From Pedobacter ureilyticus (GTDB lineage Bacteria > Bacteroidota > Bacteroidia > Sphingobacteriales > Sphingobacteriaceae), in NCBI RefSeq assembly GCF_005925345.1, contig NZ_SSHJ01000001.1:62001-126000 (forward strand): DNA of 64,000 bases. Direction: 5' to 3'. Under the pieces are notes generated by a model. It worked only from the letters and a program-made list of their open reading frames with translations. It was not told the origin of the DNA and made no database searches. Every line of letters starts with the position of its first letter. The stretch's first letter is position 1. Of this stretch, positions 25,586 to 33,864 are shown in pieces. Position numbers and translations under genes: made by a program.

Positions 25586-25926
25586 TTCGGGAACAAATAT
25601 ATACTTTTAAATTAAACCTAATGGCAAAAGTCGCTTTGCCAATACCTCAACATTCGCTATAAATTTTCTGTTTTACAAAGAAGATATAAAAGTTATAAAC
25701 AAGAATATTTTTTTGTGTTTGCTATGACGTTGCTTATTAAATTGAGGTGGGTTAGGCGCTATTTTAAACAACTAAAATATAGAAATGTGGCTACAAATCG
25801 ACATTTAGAAAATCTATTATAGATTTTTTACTTTTTAAAGAGAATTTATTAGTAAATTAATACTTTAATTACTGCAAAAATTATGTTATTTTGAAGAATA
25901 ATAGCACACAAAATTTAGTACAGGAA
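25586..25926. other. Divergent promoter region between manC and recQ
   Basis: No gene is seen. The stretch holds the manC -7 box (25594-25601) and an 8-base-arm palindrome (AAAATCTA, loop TTA, TAGATTTT; 25809-25827). A near-match -7 box (TTATTTTG, 25887-25894) lies before recQ. The palindrome could be a regulator site or the end of an unseen small RNA. The rest is AT-rich without further structure. Confidence 0.5.
25594..25601 (-). promoter_or_regulatory. -7 element close to the manC start codon
   Basis: TATATTTG on the minus strand, eight bases before the ATG. Predicts a leader of a few bases at most. Confidence 0.55.
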
Positions 25927-28116
25927 ATGGACGTCAAGAAATCTTTATTTGATAACCTTCAAATATTCTTCGGATTCGATAATTTTAAAGGTGATCAAGA
26001 ATCGATTATTACCAACATATTAGAGGGGAAAAACACTTTTGTGATTATGCCTACAGGGGGCGGGAAATCCATCTGTTATCAATTACCAGCTTTAATGAGT
26101 GAAGGTACAGCAATAGTAATTTCGCCCCTTATTGCACTCATGAAAAACCAGGTAGATCAAATTAGGGCATTTGGTGGTAGCGATAGTGTAGCACATTTCT
26201 TAAACTCTTCTCTAAATAAATCAGAAATTACCCAAGTAAAATCCGATTTATTAAACGGCCATACCAAACTACTTTATGTTGCTCCAGAATCGTTAGCTAA
26301 GGCTGAAAATATGGAGTTCTTGCGCCTATTGAAAATTTCGTTTGTTGCTGTAGATGAAGCCCATTGTATTTCTGAATGGGGACACGATTTTAGACCAGAA
26401 TATAGGAAAATAAGACAGGTAATAGCTGCGTTAGGCGAAAATATTCCAATTATTGCATTAACCGCCACCGCTACTCCAAAAGTGCAGCAAGATATTGTAA
26501 AGAACTTGGGCATGACAGATGCTACCTTGTTCAAATCGTCGTTTAACAGACCTAATTTGTTTTACGAAATCCGCCCTAAGAAAAATATTGCCAAAGAAAT
26601 CATTAAATATGTTAAATATAACCCCGGCAAATCTGGCATTATTTATTGCTTAAGTAGGAAAAAGGTAGAAGAAATTGCCGAGACCTTAAACATCAATGGC
26701 ATTAAAGCACTACCTTATCATGCTGGTTTAGAACCCAAGGTACGAGCCGACACGCAAGATAAGTTCTTGATGGAAGATGTAGATGTGATTGTGGCGACTA
26801 TTGCTTTTGGAATGGGTATTGATAAGCCCGATGTTCGTTTTGTCATCCATCATGATATCCCAAAAAGCATGGAAGGCTATTACCAAGAAACTGGAAGGGC
26901 CGGACGCGATGGCGGAGAGGGGGTATGCGTAGCTTTTTATTCGCAAAAAGACGTAGAAAAGCTTGCAAAGTTTATGAAAGACAAGCCAGTTTCTGAACGT
27001 GAAATTGGTACTCAGATATTAAAAGAGGTAATTGATTATGCCGAATCTTCGGTATGTAGAAGAAAGCAAATCTTACATTACTTTGGCGAAAATTTTAATG
27101 AAACTGGCTGTAATTGCATGTGTGATAATTGTAAGAAGCCCAAACAACAGTTTGAAGCAGAAACACAATTGTTAACCTTATTAAAATTGGTAGGTAGCGC
27201 CGGAGAGAAGTTTGATGATACCCATTTACTTAATGTGTTTATGGGCTACGAAACCGCACAAACCATAGCTTACGAACATAATAAACTTCCAGAGTTTGGA
27301 GCTGGCAAAGCTGATGGAGAAAATCTTTGGAAGTCACTTTTGAGACAGGCAGTACTTGATAATTTTTTAGCAAAGGATATTGATAATTATGGTCTTTTAA
27401 AACTTACAAAAATTGGTAGAGACTACATCGAAAGCCCGTACAGTTTGAAATTTGTTTTAAACGAAGTGATGGAAGTGGTTGGAGATGATGATGACGACGA
27501 GCCTAAGCAAAGTACGGCAGCTTTAGATACGCAGCTGCTACAGTTACTAAAAGATTTAAGGAAGAAAATAGCCAAGCAGAAAAACGTACCTCCATTTGTT
27601 GTTTTTCAAGATCCTTCGTTAGAAGAAATGTGTACCCACTATCCAATTACCAGCGATGAATTGAAGCAAATTTCTGGCGTCGGTAACGGTAAAGCTTTAA
27701 AGTTTGGCTCTGCGTTTCTCGAATTAATCAAGAACTACGTAGAAGAAAATAATATTGATAGACCTGTTGATATGGTCATCAAAACTCAGGCAAATAAATC
27801 TGCTTTAAAAGTTTCTATTATTCAAAATATTGATAGACAGATAGGCTTAGAAGATATCGCTCGTTCAAAGGGCATCACTTACAACGATGTTTTAAAAGAA
27901 GTAGAAGCAATTGTAAACTCAGGCACCAAACTTAACCTAACTTATTATATAGATGAAATGATAGATGAGGATAGGCAAGACGAAGTGTTTGATTACTTTC
28001 AGTCTGCTGATACCGACTCGATAGATTTAGCACTTAAAGATTTAGGCGAAGCTGATTATACTAGGGAAGAAATTCAGCTAATGCGCATCAAATTTATGAG
28101 CGAGCTAGGTAACTAA
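25927..28116 (+). CDS. recQ: ATP-dependent DNA helicase RecQ
   Basis: A 3'-5' DNA helicase for recombination repair and fork restart, 729 residues. Walker A is PTGGGKSICYQ, the DEAH box is AVDEAHCISEWGHDFRPEYR with the RecQ aromatic-rich loop, and motif VI is QETGRAGRDG. The zinc-binding cysteines are in SVCRRKQIL and CNCMCDNC. An HRDC domain (FVVFQDPSLEEMCTHYP) follows, with an extra C-terminal helical part of about 100 residues seen in Bacteroidota RecQ. The frame stays open to a TTG at 25891; I prefer the ATG at 25927, preceded by AGGA and fitting the family start. Confidence 0.95.
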   Translation: MDVKKSLFDNLQIFFGFDNFKGDQESIITNILEGKNTFVIMPTGGGKSICYQLPALMSEGTAIVISPLIALMKNQVDQIRAFGGSDSVAHFLNSSLNKSEITQVKSDLLNGHTKLLYVAPESLAKAENMEFLRLLKISFVAVDEAHCISEWGHDFRPEYRKIRQVIAALGENIPIIALTATATPKVQQDIVKNLGMTDATLFKSSFNRPNLFYEIRPKKNIAKEIIKYVKYNPGKSGIIYCLSRKKVEEIAETLNINGIKALPYHAGLEPKVRADTQDKFLMEDVDVIVATIAFGMGIDKPDVRFVIHHDIPKSMEGYYQETGRAGRDGGEGVCVAFYSQKDVEKLAKFMKDKPVSEREIGTQILKEVIDYAESSVCRRKQILHYFGENFNETGCNCMCDNCKKPKQQFEAETQLLTLLKLVGSAGEKFDDTHLLNVFMGYETAQTIAYEHNKLPEFGAGKADGENLWKSLLRQAVLDNFLAKDIDNYGLLKLTKIGRDYIESPYSLKFVLNEVMEVVGDDDDDEPKQSTAALDTQLLQLLKDLRKKIAKQKNVPPFVVFQDPSLEEMCTHYPITSDELKQISGVGNGKALKFGSAFLELIKNYVEENNIDRPVDMVIKTQANKSALKVSIIQNIDRQIGLEDIARSKGITYNDVLKEVEAIVNSGTKLNLTYYIDEMIDEDRQDEVFDYFQSADTDSIDLALKDLGEADYTREEIQLMRIKFMSELGN

Positions 28117-28137
28117 GCCTTTTCGTGATAACTACCC

Positions 28138-28860
28138 ATGACTAAAAACAGCGTATTCTTATCCGCCGAATGGCGAAAATTAGCTTTAGCCAATTACGAA
28201 GTTGATAAGAAAATTTTACAGAAATACTTACCGCCCTTTACCGAGCTAGATGATTGGCAAGGAAAATATTATGTGAGCTTAGTGGGATTTATGTTTATGG
28301 ACACTAAGCTCAAAGGCTTCGGTATTCCTTTTCACATCAACTTTGAAGAGGTTAATTTAAGGTTTTATGTAAAATACAATGACGCCGGAACCTGGAAGCG
28401 AGGAGTGGTTTTTATAAAGGAAATTGTACCAAAGCCGGCAATTACCTTTGTGGCTAATACGGTTTATAAAGAGAACTACCAAACGCTGCCCATGAAACAC
28501 CAATGGGAAGAAAGCCAAGATAGTTTACATGTAGCCTATCTTTGGAAGACTAAAATTTGGAATAAGTTTGCTGTTAAAACAGATCTAAATAGCATTGATA
28601 TGGCTGTTGGCAGCGAGGAAGAATTTATTACCGAACATTTTTGGGGCTATACAAAACTAGCGGCCAACCTTACCTCAGAATACCAAGTAAAACATCCGCG
28701 TTGGCAAGTTTATCCTGTTAATGAATATGAAATTGATGTAGATTTTGGCGCAAATTACGGAGAGGATTTTGCCTTTTTAAGCCAAAGCAAACCAAACTCT
28801 GTAATGCTGGCAGAAGGTTCTCCAATAAGCGTACTGAAAGGTACGAAACTGAGAAGCTGA
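28138..28860 (+). CDS. DUF2071 (YqjF-like) family protein
   Basis: A 240-residue cytoplasmic protein of the YqjF/DUF2071 family. It has no signal peptide or membrane helix. Family features are VDKKILQKYLPPFTELDDWQGKYYVSLVGFMF near the start, a strand-rich core and the FWGYTKL block around residue 165. Function is not established for the family. It starts 21 bases after the recQ stop and may share its mRNA. The stop codon faces the convergent OmpA-type gene with one base between them, so no room is left for a terminator. Confidence 0.85.
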   Translation: MTKNSVFLSAEWRKLALANYEVDKKILQKYLPPFTELDDWQGKYYVSLVGFMFMDTKLKGFGIPFHINFEEVNLRFYVKYNDAGTWKRGVVFIKEIVPKPAITFVANTVYKENYQTLPMKHQWEESQDSLHVAYLWKTKIWNKFAVKTDLNSIDMAVGSEEEFITEHFWGYTKLAANLTSEYQVKHPRWQVYPVNEYEIDVDFGANYGEDFAFLSQSKPNSVMLAEGSPISVLKGTKLRS

Positions 28861-28861
28861 G

Positions 28862-30751
28862 TTAAAACTTCACTACCAAAAACTCAGTTCTTCTGTTTTT
28901 TTGCTTGCCTTCTTCGGTACCATTGTCAAAAGCTGGCTGGGTTTCGCCATAACCTTTGTAGTTAAGTTGTTTTTTATTGATACCGTTGCTCATTAGATAA
29001 TCGTAAACGGCTCTAGCTCTATTTTCTGAAAGCTTTTGGTTTGCCCTTAAATCTCCTACGTTGTCGGTATGTCCCTGAATTTCGATGACCATACTAGCAT
29101 TGTTTTTCAAAAGATCAGTCAGTATATTTAATTCTACCATGGATGTAGGCAGTAAGTCAAACTTGTTGGTGTCGAAAAAGATATTGTTAAGCAACACTTT
29201 ACTACCTACTTTTATTTTTTCCAGTAAGATTTCTAACTCAAGTGGTTTGTTAGCATCGGCAGGTTTAATATCGAAATGCTTAGAATAGAGTAGGTAGCCA
29301 TCAGAAAAAGCGCTGAAAGAGTAGCTTTCGTTGGCAGGCATTACCGCCATAAAATCTCCAGTAACTTTGTCTGTTATTTCGTTATAAGCAGCAGCTTTTG
29401 TTTTTAGGTTAATCACCAACACAGACGCTGTTAAAGTTTCCTTGGTTTCTACATCTTTTATAATTCCTTTAACATAGGTTACAGGATCAGGCCTTAAATT
29501 TTCTGGAAGCTTAAATCGATAGATATCTACATCTCCAAAACCACCGTCTAAATTAGAAGAAAAAAGTCCTTCTTTACCATCTGCACTCACTATAAAACCG
29601 AACTCATCGTTAAAAGTGTTGATTGGATAGCCTAAGTTTACAGCTTTGGAGAAAGTACCATCAGCTTGTATTTTACTATAAAAAATATCTTTCTGTCCTA
29701 AACCAGGCCAGCCATCAGATGAAAAGTACAACGTTTTACCATCTGGATGAATGAATGGGGTTGCTTCATCGTAAGGAGTGTTCACGTTTGGCCCTAAATT
29801 TACTGGCGTGGTCCAGTATCCTTCGTCATCCATCACCGATTTCCAAATATCGTAACCGCCAAAACCACCAGGTCTGTTACTTAAAAAATAAAGCGCACTA
29901 CCGTCAGCACTAATAGATGGTTGCGATTCCCATTCTCCAGTATTAATAGTCTGCCCTAAGTTAATAGGCTTGCTCCAATCATTACCTTCTCTGCGGCACA
30001 CATAAATATCGCAACGACCTAAGCCATCAGGCCTGTTGCAGCCCGTAAAAAATAAGTACCTGCCATCGGGCGATATGGATTGTGCCCCTTCATTAAAATT
30101 TGGAGTATTGATATTTTCGCTTAACGACTGCGCTTTCTGCCATTCACCATTTTTCTTAACTGAGGTGTAAAAATCTTCGTTTCCCTTTACGTTTCTGGTA
30201 AAAATAATCGTTTGGCCATCAGCAGTTAATGCAGGGAAATAGTCACGATCTTCGCTATTGACATAAAACCCCATGTTGAAAGGCTCATAAGCTACCGGTT
30301 TTTTAAGCGCTGTTACAGCAAAATTACAATCTGCGATATATTTTTTGGCTTTATCTTTATATTTCTCATCAACATTAAGTGCTTTAGCTAAGAAATTTTC
30401 GAAGTTCGTTTTAGCTTGGACATAATCTCCAGTTTGTAATTCTGTTTCGCCAAGTATAAAATAGGTATTCGGATTTTCGAGAGGAGCAGCAGCTACTGCC
30501 AATCGGTAATTTTCTTTAGCTTTTTGGGTATTTCTAAGTCTTTTATAAATATCGCCCAACTGTAGATACGCATTTTGGAATTTTGGATCCGCTTTGATAG
30601 CTTCATTCAAATGCTTAATAGCTTCATCAAATACATTTTGCCTTACAAATTGTTGCGCATCTTCAAAACTGTTCTGAGCTTTTTTAACTGTAGATTGGCC
30701 AAAAGCCGAAATACTGAAACAAAGAAATATTAGAAAAAGATACCTACCCAT
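28862..30751 (-). CDS. TPR-PD40-OmpA envelope protein
   Basis: A 629-residue secreted protein with four parts. It has a signal peptide (ending SAFGQ), TPR repeats at about 25-130 (AIKHLNEAIKADPKFQNAYLQ) and a PD40 beta-propeller at about 150-400 (YLFFTGCNRPDGLGRCDIYV, GGFGGYDIWKS). Next come a carboxypeptidase-regulatory-like domain (KGIIKDVETKETLTASVLV) and a C-terminal OmpA domain with the peptidoglycan-binding block GHTDNVGDLRANQKLSENRA. The architecture is typical of Bacteroidota envelope proteins; some relatives act in type IX secretion or motility, but this cannot be claimed here. A heptamer array starts two bases upstream of the start codon. Confidence 0.92.
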   Translation of the reverse strand: MGRYLFLIFLCFSISAFGQSTVKKAQNSFEDAQQFVRQNVFDEAIKHLNEAIKADPKFQNAYLQLGDIYKRLRNTQKAKENYRLAVAAAPLENPNTYFILGETELQTGDYVQAKTNFENFLAKALNVDEKYKDKAKKYIADCNFAVTALKKPVAYEPFNMGFYVNSEDRDYFPALTADGQTIIFTRNVKGNEDFYTSVKKNGEWQKAQSLSENINTPNFNEGAQSISPDGRYLFFTGCNRPDGLGRCDIYVCRREGNDWSKPINLGQTINTGEWESQPSISADGSALYFLSNRPGGFGGYDIWKSVMDDEGYWTTPVNLGPNVNTPYDEATPFIHPDGKTLYFSSDGWPGLGQKDIFYSKIQADGTFSKAVNLGYPINTFNDEFGFIVSADGKEGLFSSNLDGGFGDVDIYRFKLPENLRPDPVTYVKGIIKDVETKETLTASVLVINLKTKAAAYNEITDKVTGDFMAVMPANESYSFSAFSDGYLLYSKHFDIKPADANKPLELEILLEKIKVGSKVLLNNIFFDTNKFDLLPTSMVELNILTDLLKNNASMVIEIQGHTDNVGDLRANQKLSENRARAVYDYLMSNGINKKQLNYKGYGETQPAFDNGTEEGKQKNRRTEFLVVKF

Positions 30752-30752
30752 G

Positions 30753-30773
30753 AAAAGTTAAAAGTTAAAAGTC
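30753..30773. repeat. Period-7 tandem array at the start of the OmpA-type gene
   Basis: Three heptamers, AAAAGTT twice and AAAAGTC. The array starts one base beyond the start codon of the minus-strand gene and covers its ribosome-binding region. Confidence 0.65.
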
Positions 30774-30802
30774 CGAACAAATTTTAAAGACCAAGTTACA
30801 AA

Positions 30803-30826
30803 CAATTAACCAATTAACCGATTAAC
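30803..30826. repeat. Period-8 tandem array between queE and the OmpA-type gene
   Basis: Three octamers, CAATTAAC twice and CGATTAAC, ending seven bases before the queE stop codon. Confidence 0.6.
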
Positions 30827-30832
30827 CAAAAG

Positions 30833-31456
30833 CTATGGTATATTCAAGAATTTGTGCGTTTGTAGGGAAATTTCCCATTTTGGGTTAGCCATTACATACG
30901 CTATGATTAAAGGCGTTACAGTACTTGCCTTAGACCATTCGGGTTGTAAATATAATTTACAGTTAGGGCCTACCATTTCGGCATATTTTTCTGCCCATTC
31001 GAAATCACTTTTATTAAAAACAATCACTTTTAATTCGTTTGCAAAAGGGGCAATATCTGGACGCGGAGCTTTAAACTTTTTTGGAGACAAGCAAATCCAA
31101 TCCCAAGAACCAGAAAGGGGGTAAGCGCCTGATGTTTCAATGAATGTTAAGATCCCTTTTTCTTGTAACTTTTTGGTAAGATAGTCCAAATTGTAAATTA
31201 AAGGCTCGCCACCTGTAACAACAACTGCCTTTCCCGGGAAAGTATTCGCTTTTGCTACAATATCATCGCTCAAGGTCAAAGGATGCAATTCGGCATCCCA
31301 GCTTTCCTTTACATCGCACCAGTGGCAACCAACATCGCAACCGCCCAAGCGAATAAAATAGGCAGCCTTGCCTGTATTAAAACCTTCGCCTTGTATGGTA
31401 TAAAATTCTTCCATTAAAGGAAGTAATGTGCCGTCTTCTGGAATTTGATGTGCCAT
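30833..31456 (-). CDS. queE: 7-carboxy-7-deazaguanine synthase QueE
   Basis: A radical SAM enzyme of queuosine/7-deazapurine synthesis that rearranges 6-carboxytetrahydropterin to 7-carboxy-7-deazaguanine. The 207-residue protein has the 4Fe-4S site Cys40-x3-Cys44-x2-Cys47 (GGCDVGCHWCDVKESW). The N-terminal FYTIQGEG is typical of QueE. VVVTGGEPLIYNLDYL provides the SAM-binding Gly-rich motif. It is a compact form. QueG, the last-but-one enzyme of the pathway, is at 52462. A -7 box is 13 bases before the start. It is divergent from the Rieske gene. Confidence 0.93.
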   Translation of the reverse strand: MAHQIPEDGTLLPLMEEFYTIQGEGFNTGKAAYFIRLGGCDVGCHWCDVKESWDAELHPLTLSDDIVAKANTFPGKAVVVTGGEPLIYNLDYLTKKLQEKGILTFIETSGAYPLSGSWDWICLSPKKFKAPRPDIAPFANELKVIVFNKSDFEWAEKYAEMVGPNCKLYLQPEWSKASTVTPLIIAYVMANPKWEISLQTHKFLNIP

Positions 31457-31469
31457 AAATTTAAGGATG

Positions 31470-31477
31470 CAAAGGTA
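31470..31477 (-). promoter_or_regulatory. -7 promoter element for queE
   Basis: TACCTTTG on the minus strand, 13 bases before the ATG; short leader predicted. Confidence 0.5.
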
Positions 31478-31534
31478 ATTAATTATGCTACAATCTGCTA
31501 ATATCTGTATCTTGTTAAAGTAATATTGTTTTAA

Positions 31535-31864
31535 ATGAAATGGATTAAACTTGATGTAGATTTATCAAAAGAAGAATTTGTAGAATTGATTATGGTAGAC
31601 AGGAAAAAAATATGCTTAGTTAAACACCAAAACAAACTCTACGCTTTAGCAAACAACTGTCCGCATGCTGGCGGTATTTTAAGTGGTGGTTGGTGTAAAA
31701 ATGGAAATATCGTTTGCCCATTACATCGGTACGCCTACAACTTAGAAACAGGCAAAGGCCTGCCCGGTCAAAATGATTATGTTGATGTATACCCTATCGA
31801 AGAAAGAGAAGATGGCTTTTACGTAGGTTTACAAGAAGGGTTTTGGAAGCGTTTGTTTAGTTAA
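31535..31864 (+). CDS. Small Rieske [2Fe-2S] protein
   Basis: A 109-residue soluble ferredoxin-like Rieske protein. Ligands are Cys42-x-His44 (CPHAG) and Cys61-x2-His64 (CPLHRY). No signal peptide, so cytoplasmic. Such small Rieske proteins pass electrons in oxygenase or reductase systems, but no partner gene is beside it; queE is divergent. Its last eight bases overlap the 3' end of the convergent PIN toxin gene, an unusual overlap of unrelated genes. Confidence 0.9.
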   Translation: MKWIKLDVDLSKEEFVELIMVDRKKICLVKHQNKLYALANNCPHAGGILSGGWCKNGNIVCPLHRYAYNLETGKGLPGQNDYVDVYPIEEREDGFYVGLQEGFWKRLFS

Positions 31865-32276
31865 GTAAATGCTTCTCAAAGAAGCTTTTGCAAGAAAATA
31901 CTTCTATTTCCGAAAAATAAAAATCTTCGATATCTTCTGTTACTATACAATGGCACTTAACATTTGCTGCTGCATAGTATTCTAAACCATCTTCAAAATC
32001 ATTTATTTTTTTATTAAACAAGGTAGAAGAAACACCACTGCTTAAGTTTTCTGCAATTTTAATATGCTGGCATAAAATGGCTATTTTTTGTTTTGCTGTA
32101 GCTTTGTTCTTCTTTTCAGCAAAATAAAAAGCAATGGCCAAGCACATAGGAGAGGTGTAAATTTCAAATTTTGGGTGGCTAGCTAAACTTAAAATCCTTG
32201 ATGAGTAAGTAAACAATGGATATTCTTTATTCAGTACCGAAACCAACACATTGGCATCTAAGAAAATACGTATCAT
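31857..32276 (-). CDS. PIN-domain toxin (VapC-like)
   Basis: A 139-residue PIN-domain ribonuclease, probable toxin of a type II toxin-antitoxin pair. It starts MIRIFLDANVLVSVLN with the first catalytic Asp. Further acidic residues are in KINDFEDGLEYYAA and VTEDIEDFYF, as in the PIN active site. The ATG follows the antitoxin TAA with no gap (TAAATG), which implies coupled translation. The 3' end overlaps the convergent Rieske gene by eight bases. Toxic activity is inferred from family and layout only. Confidence 0.87.
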   Translation of the reverse strand: MIRIFLDANVLVSVLNKEYPLFTYSSRILSLASHPKFEIYTSPMCLAIAFYFAEKKNKATAKQKIAILCQHIKIAENLSSGVSSTLFNKKINDFEDGLEYYAAANVKCHCIVTEDIEDFYFSEIEVFSCKSFFEKHLLN

Positions 32277-32543
32277 TTACTTAGATTTTTTAGCACTGAA
32301 AAACTCGTCTTTTAAATCTTTTCTAGAAGTTTTTGGACTGCGTTTGTAGGTAACTTCGCCTTCGGCTACCATACTTACCCAATCACTTATTGGAAAATCT
32401 TCTAATGATTTGTATTCTTTAGAAGTAACTTGTGTAAGTAAATGTTCTATTAAACGAGATAAACTAATGTTATTTGCAGCAGCATATCGCTTTGCTTTTT
32501 CTACAACATCTTGATTGAAACTTAAAGTTAATTTGGTATCCAT
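32277..32543 (-). CDS. Antitoxin of the PIN pair (DUF6364-like)
   Basis: An 88-residue protein, first gene of the pair. The N-terminus (MDTKLTLSFNQDVVEKAKRY) and AAANNISLSRLIEHLL resemble the beta-strand plus two helices of ribbon-helix-helix DNA-binding proteins. The Lys-rich C-terminus probably binds the toxin. A strong Shine-Dalgarno sequence (GGAGG six bases before the ATG) is unlike most genes here and suggests transfer or strong translation. Two related palindromic sites 22 bases apart lie directly upstream of the -7 box, as expected for self-repression. Confidence 0.82.
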   Translation of the reverse strand: MDTKLTLSFNQDVVEKAKRYAAANNISLSRLIEHLLTQVTSKEYKSLEDFPISDWVSMVAEGEVTYKRSPKTSRKDLKDEFFSAKKSK

Positions 32544-32903
32544 TTTTACCTCCGTTTTTAAATAATGAACAAAGATAATAAATATACGTATAACTAAAAA
32601 TAGCTACACGTATTTTATTCTTTAATCGAATAAGGAGTTTATCGAGTGAATAACCAACTAATACACCTCAGTTAACCTAAGGCATAGTTAAAAGCTAAGA
32701 TGTACTAAGGTGTCTTAGGTGGTTTAAAAGTTCCAAGAGTTTCTATATAAATCAAACCATCAGAAAAAAATAAAAGCCAAATCAACATAAACTTTTAATT
32801 AACAAATGGTTAAAAGTAATGTTGTTGTTAGATTTATCCTAACCTTTACAGAAATGACCGCAATATGGAAAGCCTCTCCTTTGGGAAGGTTGGAGGGTAC
32901 TTC
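32544..32903. other. Gene-free stretch between the toxin-antitoxin pair and folD
   Basis: The left 70 bases are the antitoxin control region. The middle (about 32640-32740) is a worn low-complexity stretch with repeated AAGGTG/CCTAAG words. The right end (32873-32898) is a worn CCTCTCC...GGAAGG...GGAGGG repeat, also seen at about 40628-40655. It lies just after the folD stop and may help end its transcript. No coding sequence is seen. Confidence 0.5.
32570..32614 (-). promoter_or_regulatory. Promoter and operator of the toxin-antitoxin pair
   Basis: TATCTTTG on the minus strand (32570-32577) is a perfect -7 box. Just upstream are the palindrome TATACGTATA (32583-32592) and a related TACACGTATT (32605-32614), with centres 22 bases apart. 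This spacing puts both on one face of the helix, as for antitoxin autoregulation. Confidence 0.55.
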
Positions 32904-33782
32904 TTAATAAATTTCTTTTCTAGCAGATGCTAAAGTATTCTTCAATAAACCGACAATAGTCATTAAACCTACGCCACCTGGCACAGGAGTAATGAAAGAT
33001 GATTTCGGTGCTACATTTTCAAAATCCACATCGCCGTAAAGTTTAAAACCAGATTTAGTTTCTGTAGAAGTTTCTCGGTTAATACCCACGTCAATTACAA
33101 TAGCGCCAGGTTTAACCATATCTGCAGTAATAAAGTTCTTTTTGCCAATAGCAGCGATGATGATATCAGCTTGTAAAACTTGCTCTTTTAAGTCTTTGGT
33201 TTTACTATGCGTTAAAGTAACCGTACAGTTACCCGGATTAGCATTTCGAGCCATTAAAACACTCATCGGACTACCGACAATGTTACTTCTGCCAACTACC
33301 ACGCAATGCATACCCGTAGTATCAATGTTATAAGCTTGCAACATTAATAGAATACCGTAAGGCGTAGCTGGAATGTAGCAAGGTAAATTACGCATCATTC
33401 TACCCAAATTGATAGGGTGGAAACCATCAACATCCTTCTTTGGATCAATCGCTTCGGTAACTTTCTCTGGGTCGATGTGCTTTGGCAAAGGCAATTGAAC
33501 AATTAGACCATCAACATCAGCATCAGCGTTAATTTCTCTAACCTTTTCTAAAAGCTCAGCTTCGGTTACAGTATTATCGTAACGGTATAGCGAAGATTTG
33601 AAACCTACCTTTTCGCAGTTTTTCATCTTGCTCGCTACGTAGGTTTCGCTACCACCATCGTTACCAACTAAAATGGCTACTAAATGAGGTTTTCTACCTG
33701 TTGCTGCTAAAAATTGCGCCGCTTCTTCAGCTATTTCTACCTTAACTTTTTCTGATACGTATTTTCCGTCTAATAATTGCAT
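32904..33782 (-). CDS. folD: Methylenetetrahydrofolate dehydrogenase/cyclohydrolase
   Basis: Bifunctional FolD interconverts 5,10-methylene-, 5,10-methenyl- and 10-formyl-tetrahydrofolate using NADP. The 292-residue protein has the Lys-containing motif [14 protein letters not shown] (catalytic Lys near 57), the [14 protein letters not shown] block and the second signature [13 protein letters not shown] near the end. Glycine cleavage (gcvP) supplies the same one-carbon pool. It lies downstream of lepA on the same strand, with a hairpin made of heptamer repeats between them. Confidence 0.96.
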   Translation of the reverse strand: MQLLDGKYVSEKVKVEIAEEAAQFLAATGRKPHLVAILVGNDGGSETYVASKMKNCEKVGFKSSLYRYDNTVTEAELLEKVREINADADVDGLIVQLPLPKHIDPEKVTEAIDPKKDVDGFHPINLGRMMRNLPCYIPATPYGILLMLQAYNIDTTGMHCVVVGRSNIVGSPMSVLMARNANPGNCTVTLTHSKTKDLKEQVLQADIIIAAIGKKNFITADMVKPGAIVIDVGINRETSTETKSGFKLYGDVDFENVAPKSSFITPVPGGVGLMTIVGLLKNTLASARKEIY

Positions 33783-33788
33783 TTGATT

Positions 33789-33864
33789 AGTATTGAGTAT
33801 CTAGTATCAAGTATCGAGATTTTATACCAATTCTCGATACTTGATACTCAAATCTTGATTCTAT
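33789..33864 (-). repeat. Two period-7 arrays forming a hairpin between lepA and folD
   Basis: The left array (33789-33816) has four AGTATNN heptamers and the right array (33830-33864) five units on the theme ATNCTNN. Parts of the two pair as a perfect 17-base inverted repeat (33803-33819 with 33832-33848) around 12 bases. The arrays fill the whole gap between the folD start and the lepA stop, so the hairpin may end or weaken transcription into folD. Confidence 0.75.

Noticed and set aside
25809..25827. Palindrome AAAATCTA-TTA-TAGATTTT as recQ terminator or operator
   Set aside because: Only 8-base arms of A/T-rich sequence; kept as a note in the intergenic entry but not claimed as a site.
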